From NCBI GenBank assembly GCA_025359915.1, contig JANYDE010000083.1, forward strand, positions 1-38,672: a DNA stretch of 38,672 nt, in the 5' to 3' direction. The position numbers and the translations under genes were made by a program. Positions within the stretch are counted from its first letter, which is position 1, and each line of letters starts with the position of its first letter. A model generated the notes under the pieces. It searched no databases, was not told the origin of the DNA, and saw only the letters and a list, made by a program, of their open reading frames with translations. This document shows, in pieces, positions 8,521 to 16,081 of this stretch. The DNA is from Chamaesiphon sp. 336R_metabinner_41. GTDB lineage: Bacteria; Cyanobacteriota; Cyanobacteriia; Cyanobacteriales; Chamaesiphonaceae.

Positions 8521-8619
8521 ATGAAAAATAACTTTGTTTTAGATGACAAGATTTGGATATCTGTGATTATCTCCTTACTAATGACTTTGCTAGTAATGTC
8601 TTGGACATACTATAGCTAG
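8521..8619 (+). CDS. Possible small single-pass membrane protein (32 aa)
   Basis: An ATG-started frame of 32 codons encodes a short polar N-terminus (MKNNFVLDDK), then a hydrophobic helix (IWISVIISLLMTLLVMSW) ending TYYS. This is the layout of the small one-helix membrane proteins common in cyanobacteria. A weak GAAAG lies immediately upstream. It sits alone in the gap between the kinase and a convergent membrane-protein gene. I do not recognise a family, and chance cannot be excluded at this length. Confidence 0.4.
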   Translation: MKNNFVLDDKIWISVIISLLMTLLVMSWTYYS

Positions 8620-8652
8620 GAACTTCCATGTGCTGAATTGATTTAGCTCAAC

Positions 8653-9090
8653 TCAGTATCGATCTAATCCCACATTTGCTATCTTTGTGCCGTGATCATG
8701 CTTCATCCACCGATAAGAAACAAGATTTAAAAGAATACCAATCAAAACTAAAATAGTCATCAATGCAATTTGATACCAGGCGATCGGTGTAACTAATAAA
8801 TCAGCAATGAGGTGAGAAAAATTCAGAAAAGAATAGATGACAGTCAACCAGAAGTGACCGATCCGATAGCCTTTACTATCTGTAAAAGTAGTCAGAACGA
8901 TTGCGCATAGCGGCGGCACAAAGAACAGCAGCATTAACCACAAAATCCAGGAAATATTTTGAGGATCGTGAGAATAAGCAATATTTTGGCCATGAAATAG
9001 TGGCATCAATCCTAGATCGGTATGAAATAGTAATGCGAGTAAAAAAGCTATCCAGAGAGCAGTAATTTGGTTAGAATAGTTTGGTTTCAT
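8653..9090 (-). CDS. Hypothetical four-helix membrane protein
   Basis: 145 aa from the ATG at 9090, chosen because AAAGAGA lies about 9 bases upstream. A TTG at 9114 would add 8 residues. Four hydrophobic segments are visible: ITALWIAFLLALLFH, ISWILWLMLLFFVPPLCAIVL, HFWLTVIYSFLNFSHLIADLL and WYQIALMTILVLIGILLNLV. The C-terminal tail is polar. I do not recognise the family. It would be an integral cytoplasmic- or thylakoid-membrane protein. No operon partner is obvious. Confidence 0.7.
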   Translation of the reverse strand: MKPNYSNQITALWIAFLLALLFHTDLGLMPLFHGQNIAYSHDPQNISWILWLMLLFFVPPLCAIVLTTFTDSKGYRIGHFWLTVIYSFLNFSHLIADLLVTPIAWYQIALMTILVLIGILLNLVSYRWMKHDHGTKIANVGLDRY

Positions 9091-9420
9091 TTTCGATATC
9101 TCTTTCAGAATCAACAGGTGGGTTCATTATATAAATTTCCATTGCCGATTGTATTTATAGATTAGTTGATAATTTTGAGGAACTTGTGAGGAAATATTTA
9201 CTCGTTACATATTTTAAATTCTGTGGCGGGGCTAGTTGAAATTCAGATCTAAATCCTCACAAAGGCTTTTGTCGATCGATCTCCCAACTATTCTGCCATT
9301 ACAGAGATTTTCATCCACATTACTGGAACAAAACTGGCTAACTCAAAAAACAGTTCTGATTTGTGATTGTACATATCTAATCCCAACAATCCAAGCTATG
9401 ATAATTGAACATCAAGTAGT

Positions 9421-9732
9421 TCAGACTAAACTATTATTATCTAACTTTGACTGAATAAGCAGAATCAAGTCGGCAACTGTAATGCAAGTGAGATCGGTAA
9501 AATCGGCAAAGAAGTCTAACTGAAAAGTTTCAGACAAATCGATGTAAATGTTTGCTGCTTCTAGATAATAGATTAAGTCTTTATAACCAGTCTGATTTTG
9601 ACGATGCTCAGCAAGTCGATCGATAAAATGGTGAAACTTAAATTCTAGATCGATCGCGTCTGGATCGATCTCTAAATTTCTCGCTAGGATCACTCTAACG
9701 ATCTGATATATATCTAGGGTGCCACGTCGCAT
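9421..9732 (-). CDS. Hypothetical acyl-carrier-like small protein
   Basis: 103 aa. The outline resembles an acyl carrier protein: an early helix IVRVILARNLEIDPDAI, a central region, and a late segment CITVADLILLIQSKL like the last helix of carrier proteins. The phosphopantetheine-attachment motif (DSL) is not visible, so it is unlikely to carry an acyl group in the usual way. The similarity is weak and could be coincidental. It is divergent from tilS, with a heptamer repeat between them. Confidence 0.55.
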   Translation of the reverse strand: MRRGTLDIYQIVRVILARNLEIDPDAIDLEFKFHHFIDRLAEHRQNQTGYKDLIYYLEAANIYIDLSETFQLDFFADFTDLTCITVADLILLIQSKLDNNSLV

Positions 9733-9760
9733 TATTTAACTCAATCTAGGTGATATATTT

Positions 9761-9793
9761 AGTTGAAAGTTGAAAGTTGAAAGTTAAAAGTTA
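9761..9793. repeat. Heptamer tandem repeat (AGTTGAA)n
   Basis: Nearly five copies of AGTTGAA, the fourth changed to AGTTAAA, in the divergent gap before tilS. Confidence 0.8.
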
Positions 9794-9853
9794 GATTTAC
9801 TCAAACTCTCTAGGTTGATTACAGTTATAGATGGAGAGTATCGACCATGACAT

Positions 9854-9862
9854 TGGTATAAT
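9854..9862 (+). promoter_or_regulatory. Extended -10 promoter element for tilS
   Basis: TGGTATAAT is a perfect extended -10 (TGnTATAAT) 59 bp upstream of the tilS ATG. No good -35 is seen at the expected spacing, as is common for extended -10 promoters. Confidence 0.5.
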
Positions 9863-9920
9863 AGCTCAACCTGTTAGACTTATTACTAGGTCTAGAGTGT
9901 AGCAATTAGCTATTTGACTG

Positions 9921-10904
9921 ATGCCTTGGACACCTTTACATAGTCAACTTCATCAATGCCTGATCGATCAACCGTTGCTGCCTAGTGGTGCAAATATCTT
10001 GCTAGCAGTGTCTGGAGGGCAAGATTCTCTCTGCCTGGGACAATTGCTCTGCGACTTGCAATCGCGCTGGCAGTGGCAGTTAGCAGTCGCTCACTGCGAT
10101 CATGGTTGGGCGCAGGATGCCGGGATTGCCGATCGAGTTGCTCAAGTTGCCGATCGATGGATGTTAGCATTCCATTGTGAAACCACCACCAATTTACCAG
10201 AAACAGAGGCTGCGGCAAGGGAATGGCGGTACCAATCGTTAATCAGGATTGCCCAAACCACTGGAAGTACTTATATTGTCACCGCTCATACCCAAACGGA
10301 CAGGGCAGAAACTCTACTCTATAATTTGATTCGGGGTGCAGGTGCAGATGGATTGTGTGCGATGTCTTGGCAACGGCAATTGACACCAGAAATTAGTTTA
10401 ATTCGTCCATTGCTGGAAATTAATCGGCTCCAAACAGGTAAATTTTGTCAAGAATATCAATTACCTGTATGGGAAGACAATTACAATCATGATCTAAAAT
10501 ATGCCCGCAATCGGCTCCGGCTAGAGATTATGCCTCAATTAGCAGCCGATTTCAATCCCCAAGTCGAAAGCCATTTAGCTAATACTGCAGAACTACTACG
10601 TGCTGATGTTGAATATTTAGAGTCACTCGCACGAGACTGCTATCAGCAAGCAGTGGATGAACAGAGTGTGATCGTTGGGGAAGTCTGCATCTCGTGCAAT
10701 CGAGTTATCCTTCAATCGATTCCGCTCTCGCTCCAGCGACGAGTCATCCGTCAATTTCTGACCAAAGCTTTGGGCAAGATGCCGACATTTAGTCAGATTG
10801 AAGATACAATTCCGCTGATTAATGCCCCAAATCGTACTCGGACTTCTACCTTTAGCCACGGATTAGCCGCTGAAGTTGCTGGAAAATGGATCGTTGTGCA
10901 TTAG
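9921..10904 (+). CDS. tilS: tRNA(Ile)-lysidine synthetase TilS
   Basis: 327 aa. TilS attaches lysine to C34 of the CAU-anticodon isoleucine tRNA using ATP, changing both decoding and charging. The N-type ATP pyrophosphatase PP-loop SGGQDS (31-36) follows ILLAV. The catalytic domain continues with VAHCDHGW, YIVTAHTQTDRAETLL and LIRPLLEI, then the DNYNHDLKYARNRLR segment. The protein is shorter than enterobacterial TilS and ends soon after the helical region, as in other cyanobacteria. The start is ATG at 9921, with an extended -10 upstream. Functionally this pairs with the isoleucyl-tRNA synthetase at the other end of the window, though they are not linked in an operon. Confidence 0.95.
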   Translation: MPWTPLHSQLHQCLIDQPLLPSGANILLAVSGGQDSLCLGQLLCDLQSRWQWQLAVAHCDHGWAQDAGIADRVAQVADRWMLAFHCETTTNLPETEAAAREWRYQSLIRIAQTTGSTYIVTAHTQTDRAETLLYNLIRGAGADGLCAMSWQRQLTPEISLIRPLLEINRLQTGKFCQEYQLPVWEDNYNHDLKYARNRLRLEIMPQLAADFNPQVESHLANTAELLRADVEYLESLARDCYQQAVDEQSVIVGEVCISCNRVILQSIPLSLQRRVIRQFLTKALGKMPTFSQIEDTIPLINAPNRTRTSTFSHGLAAEVAGKWIVVH

Positions 10905-11380
10905 ACTTTCTGTGTATAAAATTATACGATTAGCTCAACTATTGTAATCATTTGGCTTACATTTTGATTAAACAGCAAAAATTAGATAGGGAACAAGTTC
11001 TAGCACTTTACTATCTTATCAAGTATGAATAAATTGCGATCGATAACCTCAGCTAGTTACGAGATTTGTTAAGATGTCATGATTAACATCAACAATTGTT
11101 TCACCATTCGACGGATAAATAAACTTGGTAGAGTACTGATTCAATGAGCTGATGAGTTTGAGATTTTAGTTAATCCTATATTTGTCCTCACTTACTCAGA
11201 TCAACTTAATTAATCTTACATCTTGCACCAATGCATAGATAGCATTACTGCCATAACGCCTGGGTACCCATGAAGCGGCGTTTTTATTAGGGGGTTCCCC
11301 CCGAATAAAAAAACGACAAGACAGGGCACCCCTACAGGAGACTTGTGCAAGTGTGCCCTTCATAGATAAGATACGATGAT
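10905..11380. other. 476-bp convergent gap between tilS and dndC
   Basis: AT-rich, with no supported gene. It holds two hairpins at the dndC side: a strong one at 11279-11315 and a weaker one with arms AGGGCAC/GTGCCCT at 11323-11329 and 11353-11359. It also has an exact 18-nt match (11090-11107) to an internal dndC segment (12451-12468), probably coincidental. Confidence 0.5.
11279..11315 (-). terminator. Strong hairpin downstream of dndC
   Basis: Arms 11279-11294 and 11297-11315 contain CGTTTTTATTAGGGGG and its near reverse complement, with a tiny loop and only one or two mismatches. The A/T tracts lie in the outer stem, so it could stop transcription from either strand. It is about 65 bp past the dndC stop. 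Confidence 0.65.
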
Positions 11381-12946
11381 TTAGCCGCCTAGTTTCTGTT
11401 CGACACCTTCCGTCTGAAACTTCATCTGTGCCCAAGTCAACTGCTTCACCTTCTCCACGTCACCCTTGCTTGCAGCATCCTTCAGATCTCGTTTCTCGTG
11501 GGCGATAGCTATCGCCTCCTCCTTTGAGCGGGAACTACTATCAAAACACTTCTCTAGGTTTTCAAACACCCCCCGCCGCGATTTAGTTGCGTGTTGGCGT
11601 TCCGTATCGAGTAATTTTGCCATCAATTCTAGATGCATGGCATCCTCACTACAGATTTCTTGCAAAATCGACCATTCATCATTACCTAATAGTTTCTTTT
11701 CCTGAACCCGCGTATCTTTAAACGGCTTGCCCATGACTTCTTCATAGATGCGCGGTAAACTATCATCAAATTCGTGTTTCTCTTCTAACCAAATCCGTCT
11801 AATTTCGCCTAACTCTTCCTCCGTAATCAGGGTGATATCTTGCATATCTAGTGGTGCCGTCTGCCGAATTTGCATCTGCGCCTCTAATACTCGTCGCAAC
11901 CAATGTTCGCGCCAGAATTTAGTATATGGCCCAGGAATTGGCACCACTTCTGTTGTGTTTTTATTTTCTTTAGACTTACGTTCAAACAGTTCAACTTTAC
12001 CATAGATCCGACGAAAATCTCGCTTATCTCGATCGTCATAAATATCCAATTCATTCCGAATATCTAACAACGGTTGCAACCATTCTTTATCCTCATCATT
12101 TTGAATCATCGCCTCCATCGATTTGTCTTTACTCACCAGTGTACATACCCAACAACCAAACCGAGAATCACCACAACTAGGTGTAGATGTATCAACAACC
12201 AATGGACATTCATTATCCGCAGTTGCCCCACGATAGAGCGTGAATAAATCCTGATTATTACCACCCCAAGGATTGGGAAATTGCATCAGATACATCCACA
12301 CCTCGTCAGTGCGCCAATCCTCGATCGGGCTATATATGAGAGAATTAGCTAAATTAGGATTAGGACTCAATCTATCTCTGACTCGGCCTACTTCATTCTT
12401 CTTTAAAACGGCGGCGCGAATAGTGCTTTCACTTTTGCGGACACCTAAAACAACAATTGTTTCACCATAAACTCGCAGAATATTGCGAACAAATTGATTG
12501 ACAGGCTTGATTTTCATCCGTTCCGTACACCACCGAAATCCATGCCGTGGGGCTGGATAACCTTTGCCCATCAAGCAAGACCAAAATGAATCTTTAGCTG
12601 GAGGGTGAAGTAAATGCGGCTCAAATGGCATTGACATTGATTCAGCCGCAGCCTTTAATTGTTTCATCGATCGATCGACCCAAACTGATACAATCGGATT
12701 CTCGACCAATGTATCTGTGGTCATCACATAAATTTTTTTGTGTCGCCGCTCGACGGGTAAAGCTTCAATTGCTGTCCAAATCAACTGTAAGATTGTTGAT
12801 GAATCCTTGCCCCAAGAAATGCCTAATATCCACGGCACACTATCACTCAGATACAAAGTTTGGATCTCTTTAGTCAGTTCGTCGATATGTTCTACTAATT
12901 GGGCTAAATTTCTTGATGAAGCTGCTGCGACTGGAAGACTGCTCAT
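11381..12946 (-). CDS. dndC: DNA phosphorothioation protein DndC
   Basis: 521 aa, usual length. DndC is a PAPS-reductase-like enzyme with ATP pyrophosphatase activity and a 4Fe-4S cluster. With DndA, D and E it replaces a non-bridging phosphate oxygen with sulfur in the DNA backbone. The PP-loop is seen as SWGKDS (44-49), where the usual motif is SGGKDS, so the second Gly is Trp. Cysteines at 124, 140, 247, 258, 265 and 268 (the last in SCGDSRFGCWVC) fit cluster ligation. GVRKSEST, SPIEDWRTDEVW and PIPGPYTKFWREHWLR are also typical. It starts 28 bp after the HNH gene stop, so the two form an apparent operon. dndD, dndE and dndA are not in the window; dndB lies 3.2 kb away on the other strand. 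Confidence 0.9.
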   Translation of the reverse strand: MSSLPVAAASSRNLAQLVEHIDELTKEIQTLYLSDSVPWILGISWGKDSSTILQLIWTAIEALPVERRHKKIYVMTTDTLVENPIVSVWVDRSMKQLKAAAESMSMPFEPHLLHPPAKDSFWSCLMGKGYPAPRHGFRWCTERMKIKPVNQFVRNILRVYGETIVVLGVRKSESTIRAAVLKKNEVGRVRDRLSPNPNLANSLIYSPIEDWRTDEVWMYLMQFPNPWGGNNQDLFTLYRGATADNECPLVVDTSTPSCGDSRFGCWVCTLVSKDKSMEAMIQNDEDKEWLQPLLDIRNELDIYDDRDKRDFRRIYGKVELFERKSKENKNTTEVVPIPGPYTKFWREHWLRRVLEAQMQIRQTAPLDMQDITLITEEELGEIRRIWLEEKHEFDDSLPRIYEEVMGKPFKDTRVQEKKLLGNDEWSILQEICSEDAMHLELMAKLLDTERQHATKSRRGVFENLEKCFDSSSRSKEEAIAIAHEKRDLKDAASKGDVEKVKQLTWAQMKFQTEGVEQKLGG

Positions 12947-12974
12947 GATGATAATTATTGTATTCTGAAATTTA

Positions 12975-13934
12975 TTAAGCTTTAAATTTATTTTGTCGAT
13001 GCCATTCGAGTGCTTCTAATCTTGGAAAGTACTGTTCTTTACTAGGTAGTGAGATAGACTCATGATGAAAATCTTTCATCGACCTAGCATATGGCGAATC
13101 ATCATCTAAATCTCCGGCAACTAAGATCTTATAATTATCATCGATAGTAAACCAACCTAAATCGAATGCCCAATGATGATTCTTACACAGAGATAATCCA
13201 TTATCAATTTTGCTATCCCCAAACTCAGCAAAATGTTTAATGTGGGCACCATCAACAATATTCTGTGTAGGGTTCCTGGTAATTCTTAATTGACAGAAGG
13301 CACATCTATAATTATAAGCATAGACAACTGATTTCCGAAATAAAGAATTCCTGACGACAGATTTACGCCAGACAACTTTAACATCAGCATCGAGGTTTTC
13401 TAATTCTAATCGATCTATTCGCTCTAACTTTTGATTGATATCTAATAAATCACTCAATTCTGTTTGACTATCTGCCAACCAAGTCGCAACTAGAATATCT
13501 ATCAGTACTTGTCTAGTCAATGGATCTTGAAGTAGAACGAACAATTCATCATCTAAATAAGCATAATCTACCAGCTCTTTTAACTTATTGGTAGTTTTGA
13601 TTCTTACCCCATCAGGTAGTTTCTCAGCTTTAAGATGCCAAAATCCATCACGACGCAGATGAGTAAATGGATAATGTATTCCACGTTGGTGACCAGAATC
13701 AAATTCTACAAAACTATTCCAGTATCTATTAAATATCTCAATTAATTCATCGGATACCAAGATACGATTATTAACAATCGATCCTTGAGCTACAAGCTCT
13801 AGCACTGATAACAATAAGATTGGCTTGTGTGGAGATTTACCACGACTTTTATTGTTGTTAACATTGAGATTTGCAAAGCATTTACAGTAATAAGCTAAAT
13901 CTTGCGGCTGAGGCTTTTCTATTAATTCACTCAT
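12975..13934 (-). CDS. Phosphorothioated-DNA-binding HNH restriction endonuclease (SBD-HNH)
   Basis: 319 aa. The N-terminal domain has SPHKPILLL (34-42) and YPFTHLRRDGFW (88-99), the two signature segments of the sulfur-binding domain of ScoMcrA/SprMcrA-type enzymes, which contact the phosphorothioate through a hydrophobic pocket. The C-terminal HNH nuclease has CAFC (211-214), DGAHIKH (228-234) and NGLSLCKNHHWAFD (245-258) with catalytic His and metal ligands. The two-domain layout and length fit the short SprMcrA form. Known relatives are type IV enzymes that cut phosphorothioated DNA and exclude dnd genes, so its position directly upstream of dndC is striking. A dispersed repeat (13953-13979) forms its leader. 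Domain naming rests on motif recall, not a search. Confidence 0.78.
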   Translation of the reverse strand: MSELIEKPQPQDLAYYCKCFANLNVNNNKSRGKSPHKPILLLSVLELVAQGSIVNNRILVSDELIEIFNRYWNSFVEFDSGHQRGIHYPFTHLRRDGFWHLKAEKLPDGVRIKTTNKLKELVDYAYLDDELFVLLQDPLTRQVLIDILVATWLADSQTELSDLLDINQKLERIDRLELENLDADVKVVWRKSVVRNSLFRKSVVYAYNYRCAFCQLRITRNPTQNIVDGAHIKHFAEFGDSKIDNGLSLCKNHHWAFDLGWFTIDDNYKILVAGDLDDDSPYARSMKDFHHESISLPSKEQYFPRLEALEWHRQNKFKA

Positions 13935-13952
13935 GATATGACATCTTCTTTT

Positions 13953-13979
13953 CTCTGTGTCCTCTGCGCCTCTGCGGTT
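13953..13979. repeat. Dispersed CTCTGTGTCCTCTGCGCC-type repeat
   Basis: A 27-bp sequence built of CTCTG-like units. I recall the reverse complement, rich in GCAGAGG and ACACAGAG, as frequent in cyanobacterial intergenic DNA. Here it forms the leader of the HNH gene. Confidence 0.6.
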
Positions 13980-14040
13980 GTTTTAATTTTATTTATCTAA
14001 GCCTACTAGGATCGATTTATTTATCAGTATACAAGCAAAG

Positions 14041-14112
14041 CATCAATCTGTTAAGTTTTTAAAAACCTTTGCCAAGTCTGGACAGGAAGCTGTTAGTCTA
14101 GTTGCTGCAACC
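14041..14112 (+). promoter_or_regulatory. Promoter block shared with dndB (copy 1)
   Basis: Contains the perfect palindrome GTTTTTAAAAAC (14055-14066), a -35-like TTGCCA (14069-14074) and, 19 bp on, an extended -10-like TGTTAGTCT (14091-14099). Transcription would start about 20 bp before the DUF1016 ATG. The block aligns along its length with 16082-16148 upstream of dndB. It also lies in the divergent gap with the HNH-dndC operon, so the palindrome could serve both directions. Confidence 0.6.
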
Positions 14113-14127
14113 CCATAGGTAAGAGCG

Positions 14128-14868
14128 ATGACAGATAAATTGCAGCCCCAATTCGCCGAAATCCTTGCCCTCATCAAAACCGCTCAAAATTACGTCATTG
14201 CCACCAGCAACCAAGAACTGATCAAATTGTATTGGAGCATTGGTAAATATATCAGTGAACGCTTGAAAACCAGCGACTGGGGACAAAAAACAATCGAGCA
14301 ACTCGCCACATTCATCCAAACTCAAGAACCTGGCATCAAAGGATTTGAACGGCGTAACCTATACAGAATGCGCCAATTTTACGAAACCTACCCCGACGCT
14401 GAAATTGTGTCAGCAGTGCTGACACAATTAAACTGGACTCATCATTCAATTCTGATGTCGCGCTGCAAAACTGAAGCCGAGCGGCTATTTTACACCCAGC
14501 TCACCACCACAGAAAGATATACCACCCGCGAACTCGAACGACAAATCAATAGTGGTATCTTTGAGCGTACCCTACTCGCAGATGCCAAACTTCCACTAGC
14601 AACCCAATCACAGCCACAGAGACTGGCGGGAGTCTTTCGCGATAGCTACATTCTCGATTTTCTCAATCTGCCTCCCAGCCACTCGGAAAACGACCTTAAA
14701 ACAGCTTTGATTCTGTGTCTCAAAGACTTTATCCTCGAACTCGGGCGTGATTTCTCCTTTATGGGGCAGGAATATCGCCTCCAAGTTGGCAATACGGACT
14801 TTTTTATCGATTTACTTTTCTATCACCGCGAACTGCAAAGCCTTGTCGCCTTTGAACTCAAATACTAG
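14128..14868 (+). CDS. DUF1016/YhcG-family PDDEXK nuclease, C-terminally truncated
   Basis: 246 aa, against roughly 340-370 for complete members. The N-terminal DUF1016 domain (about 8-145) is intact, with ELIKLYWSIGKYISERLK and GFERRNLYRMRQFY. The C-terminal nuclease domain has FSFMGQEYRLQVGNTDFFID, providing the Asp, then reaches FELK, the ExK half of the active site, and stops one codon later. The remaining 90-120 residues of the nuclease fold are missing. The stop coincides with the start of an IS630 transposase fragment, so the truncation is an insertion/deletion scar. Full-length members occur with restriction-modification and phage-defence genes. The start is ATG 14128, with a promoter-like block upstream. 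Confidence 0.85.
   Translation: MTDKLQPQFAEILALIKTAQNYVIATSNQELIKLYWSIGKYISERLKTSDWGQKTIEQLATFIQTQEPGIKGFERRNLYRMRQFYETYPDAEIVSAVLTQLNWTHHSILMSRCKTEAERLFYTQLTTTERYTTRELERQINSGIFERTLLADAKLPLATQSQPQRLAGVFRDSYILDFLNLPPSHSENDLKTALILCLKDFILELGRDFSFMGQEYRLQVGNTDFFIDLLFYHRELQSLVAFELKY
14403..14429. repeat. 27-bp near-perfect palindrome inside the DUF1016 gene
   Basis: Arms of 13 bp (14403-14415 and 14417-14429) around a single G, with core TTGTGTCAGCA. It encodes EIVSAVLTQL. The mRNA would form a strong hairpin here. Confidence 0.75.
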
Positions 14869-15740
14869 CCATCACCGAAGAATATATCAGCATACTACTA
14901 GAATTAATTGAAATAGCTCCTGAAAAATATGGGTATGAATTTGGAAGATGGACAACAGCGCGGCTAGCAAAATATCTAGAAGAGAAAACGGGAATAAAAC
15001 TAAGTGGTACACAAGTAAGGAGGATTTTACAATCAAAAAAGTATGTTTACATCTGGGCTAAATACAGCCTAGAGGACAAGCAAAATCCAGGTAAAAGGAC
15101 TATCTTCAAGAAGAAGCTAGAAGAATATTTGCAAATAGCAAAAGAGCTTCCAAAGCTTTTACAGGTGTAGTTTTGGGATGAGAGTGGATTTAGTTTACGG
15201 GTAATTAGAAGAAAAAATTGGTGTAAGAAGGGAAGTAGAACGAAAAAAAGAGGTGATCGAAGAAAAGGTCGGATTAATGTAATGGGAGGAGTGAGATACT
15301 CAGACAAAAAAAGATGGGTAGATTTTATTCCAACTGGAAACTCTGTGAATTTTTATTTGGTCTTAGCAACTTTCTACGAGGATCTAAAACAAGAATGGAT
15401 AGAAGCAGGTAATTTAGCTGAAGATTTTAAAGAGAAAGGATGCAAAATTGTGATGATATTGGATAATGCTAGTTTTCATAAAAAAGAAGAAATTTTGCAG
15501 AAGATAGCATCAGAGATGCCAAACTTAATCATAGAATTATTGCCACCATATAGTCCCGATTACAATTTAGTCGAATTGGTGTGGCATTCAACTAAAGAGT
15601 ATATTGCCAATAGATTATTTGAATCGATAGAAAAGCTAGAGCTGGTATTGAATAATTTGCTAAATGAAGAAGGGCTAATTATGAAATGGGATCGAAAATT
15701 AAAGAACAAGGGCAATGCAGTTAATGTGGTTTAGATGTTC
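14869..15740 (+). mobile_element. IS630-family insertion sequence, 5'-truncated
   Basis: The transposase C-terminus and 3' end appear to be present, but the first helix-turn-helix and left end are missing. The left boundary is the DUF1016 truncation point and the right boundary runs into a HepT fragment. Element edges are approximate and no terminal inverted repeats could be paired. Confidence 0.7.
14871..15734 (+). pseudogene. IS630-family transposase, truncated and interrupted by an amber codon
   Basis: One continuous frame encodes the second half of the helix-turn-helix region (FGRWTTARLAKYLEEKTGI, SGTQVRRIL) and then the DDE catalytic domain. The first Asp is in FWDESGF, the second in ILDNASFH, and the Glu in PPYSPDYNLVELVW. 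It ends KNKGNAVNVV, the normal C-terminus. It lacks roughly the first 60 residues. A TAG at 15168-15170, where TGG (Trp, QVWFWDESGF) would be expected, separates the DNA-binding and catalytic parts. An ATG at 15282 could start only the tail of the catalytic domain, which lacks the first Asp. No active transposase is expected. Confidence 0.85.
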
Positions 15741-15744
15741 GACA

Positions 15745-16034
15745 GCTTATGAAAGTCAAGGGCGACAAGCTTTTGATGCACAAGAATTAATCCAGGTTTG
15801 GATGGTTCATCATTTCCAGCAGCTAATTCATTACCGCCAGAAAGATTGAGTCGCTATCCTCGTGTACCTTGGCGACAGATTATCGGGCTAAGAAATATGT
15901 TAGTCTACGAATATTTTAGAATCGATCGACAAGCAATTTGGGATATTATTGAGTCAGATTTACCACCCCTGAAATCGACAGTCGAACAAATGTTGACGGA
16001 TTTTAGCGATGATAATATTACCCCTAAATCATAA
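15745..16034 (+). pseudogene. Broken HepT-type (DUF86) toxin gene
   Basis: Two frames together read as the C-terminal two-thirds of a HepT protein. The first, from 15745, reads AYESQGRQAFDAQELIQVWM and continues to VHHFQ. The second, from about 15810, reads AANSLPPERLSRYPRVPWRQ and continues to IIGLRNMLVYEYF and the DLPPLK motif. Between VHHFQ and AANSLP the usual IIGE is missing and the frame changes, so a small deletion occurred. The N-terminus is lost at the IS630 junction, along with any MNT nucleotidyltransferase partner. The Rx4-6H-type active site appears as RNMLVYEYF, with Tyr where relatives usually have His (VHEYF). A 78-codon frame from 15798 is open but would start inside the fold. 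Confidence 0.72.
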
Positions 16035-16081
16035 CTGCTTTAAAATCGGGGAATTTAAAATGGGTGCTTGATCGAGAGAAT

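Noticed and set aside
9236-9454. 72-codon plus-strand ORF starting with TTG
   Set aside because: It has no recognised motif and overlaps the better-supported convergent gene at 9421-9732. The GGCGGGG upstream is suggestive but not enough.
11090-11107. 18-nt exact match to dndC positions 12451-12468
   Set aside because: Flanks do not align and AT-rich sequence makes a chance match plausible, so I do not call it a dndC remnant.
11196-11435. 79-codon minus-strand ORF overlapping the dndC 3' end
   Set aside because: It runs through the strong hairpin at 11279-11315 and overlaps dndC in another frame; composition is not protein-like.
15047-15307. 86-codon minus-strand ORF rich in Phe and Leu
   Set aside because: It is the antisense shadow of the IS630 transposase, whose catalytic motifs are on the plus strand.
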